Shown here in pieces: positions 26,456 through 27,082 of a DNA stretch of 27,082 nucleotides. The notes beneath the pieces are model-generated. The model was not told the DNA's origin. It saw nothing but the letters and a program-made list of their open reading frames with translations, and ran no database searches. The stretch is from Zelonia costaricensis (Eukaryota; Euglenozoa; Kinetoplastea; Trypanosomatida; Trypanosomatidae), in the NCBI GenBank assembly GCA_030849075.1, contig JASAOO010003181.1, positions 1-27,082 of the forward strand. Direction: 5' to 3'. Position numbers and translations under genes: made by a program. How positions within the stretch are numbered: the stretch's first letter is position 1; the number at the start of each line of letters is the position of its first letter.

Positions 26456-27082
26456 TGGCCAGGGCCGGCAGGCGCGATGTGTAAGGCGCGTACGCCAGAG
26501 CGGTGAGAGGGCAACACGTCTGTGTGACGCCGTCAAAGAGAGAGAGGGAGAGCGAGAGAAAGAGAGAGGCGAAGGCGGCAGGTTCGAAAGGGCGAGACGA
26601 GGGAGCGCTTCGGGTGCCCATCCCTCTACCCCTTTGCCGTGTAGCCAATACGCAGTGTTGGCCGCCTGCCTTCCCCGTTTGACACTCTGTCCTGCCAGCT
26701 TTCTTCCTTGTGCTTAAAAGAGAAATCCGAGTTGCGTAGAACGCATCACCGAGGCACTCGACCTTGCGCGAACTGTCAACCCTTTCCCCTCCATCTCTCT
26801 CGCTCTTTTGATAACCATTACCCCCCTCCCCCCGCTGTTCCGTGCTACGAGCCCTCCCCCTCGCCCCTCTCTGTCACACGAAGTACTCTGCTTTTCATCA
26901 TTGTTTCTTTGGAGACGGAAGATGCTGCACAACGCACTTTTTTTTACTCTTTCCTCTGTGCGGCAACTCAACGATGAGAAGGGCCCTCCTGACATTTTTG
27001 TCCTCTGTGTGTGCGTCGTGCCCCCCACCCCACTCCCCACCCCTTACTTGACTTTTACGTCCACCCTCTCGCCCCTTTCCCT
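26456..27082. other. Region downstream of the decarboxylase gene
   Basis: About 630 bases without a supportable gene. The first part carries a GA-rich microsatellite at 26536-26569. From about 26780 the sequence becomes pyrimidine-rich, with a long T run at about 26939-26946 and C-rich tracts to the end of the window, as would be expected ahead of a further gene to the right. Confidence 0.6.
26536..26569. repeat. GA-rich microsatellite
   Basis: An imperfect AG repeat of about 34 bases in the probable 3' UTR of the decarboxylase gene. Confidence 0.85.

Noticed and set aside
26578..26600. GGTTCGAA element resembling a tRNA T-loop
   Set aside because: There is no matching acceptor stem, anticodon arm or D-loop around it on either strand.

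Overview
The window looks like chromosomal DNA of a trypanosomatid protist, most likely subfamily Leishmaniinae (Leishmania, Crithidia, Leptomonas or relatives). The reasons are: six long intronless genes all on the + strand, separated by 0.5-1.4 kb of pyrimidine-rich, microsatellite-rich DNA; coding regions with very high G/C at third codon positions; a polypyrimidine tract plus AG (candidate spliced-leader acceptor) before every start codon; and a clear homologue of the kinetoplastid RNA-editing helicase KREH2. No tRNA, rRNA, CRISPR array, insertion sequence or bacterial operon signal was seen. One ambiguous base (n) lies at 24672.

Layout from left to right. 1-3209: gene-poor, GT-repeat-rich then extremely pyrimidine-rich DNA. 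3210-6311: a 1033-residue protein with PPR-like helical repeats, a PIN-like nuclease fold and a basic tail. 6818-7426: an ABITRAM/FAM206 (Simiate) family protein. 8207-11833: a P4-ATPase lipid flippase of the Neo1/ATP9 subclass. 13021-20436: a 2471-residue KREH2-type DEAH/RHA helicase with a long N-terminal half made of repeated dsRBD-like modules. 21843-23756: an unrecognised multi-pass membrane protein. 24803-26455: a ThDP-dependent indolepyruvate/pyruvate decarboxylase with enterobacterial-type motifs, a candidate lateral gene transfer. 26456-27082: non-coding.

The genes are probably co-transcribed as one polycistronic unit and separated by trans-splicing and polyadenylation, so adjacency does not imply shared function. 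Two products (the PPR/PIN protein and the helicase) plausibly act on mitochondrial RNA. The flippase and the membrane protein belong to membranes, and the decarboxylase to cytosolic 2-keto-acid metabolism.

For five of the six genes the open frame continues upstream of the first plausible ATG, so the starts given here are the ATGs and not the longest open frames. The points most worth pursuing are the tandem dsRBD-like array of the helicase, the PPR plus PIN architecture with an apparent Glu-to-Gln change at an active-site position, and the bacterial-type decarboxylase. No new defence or mobile system is visible.
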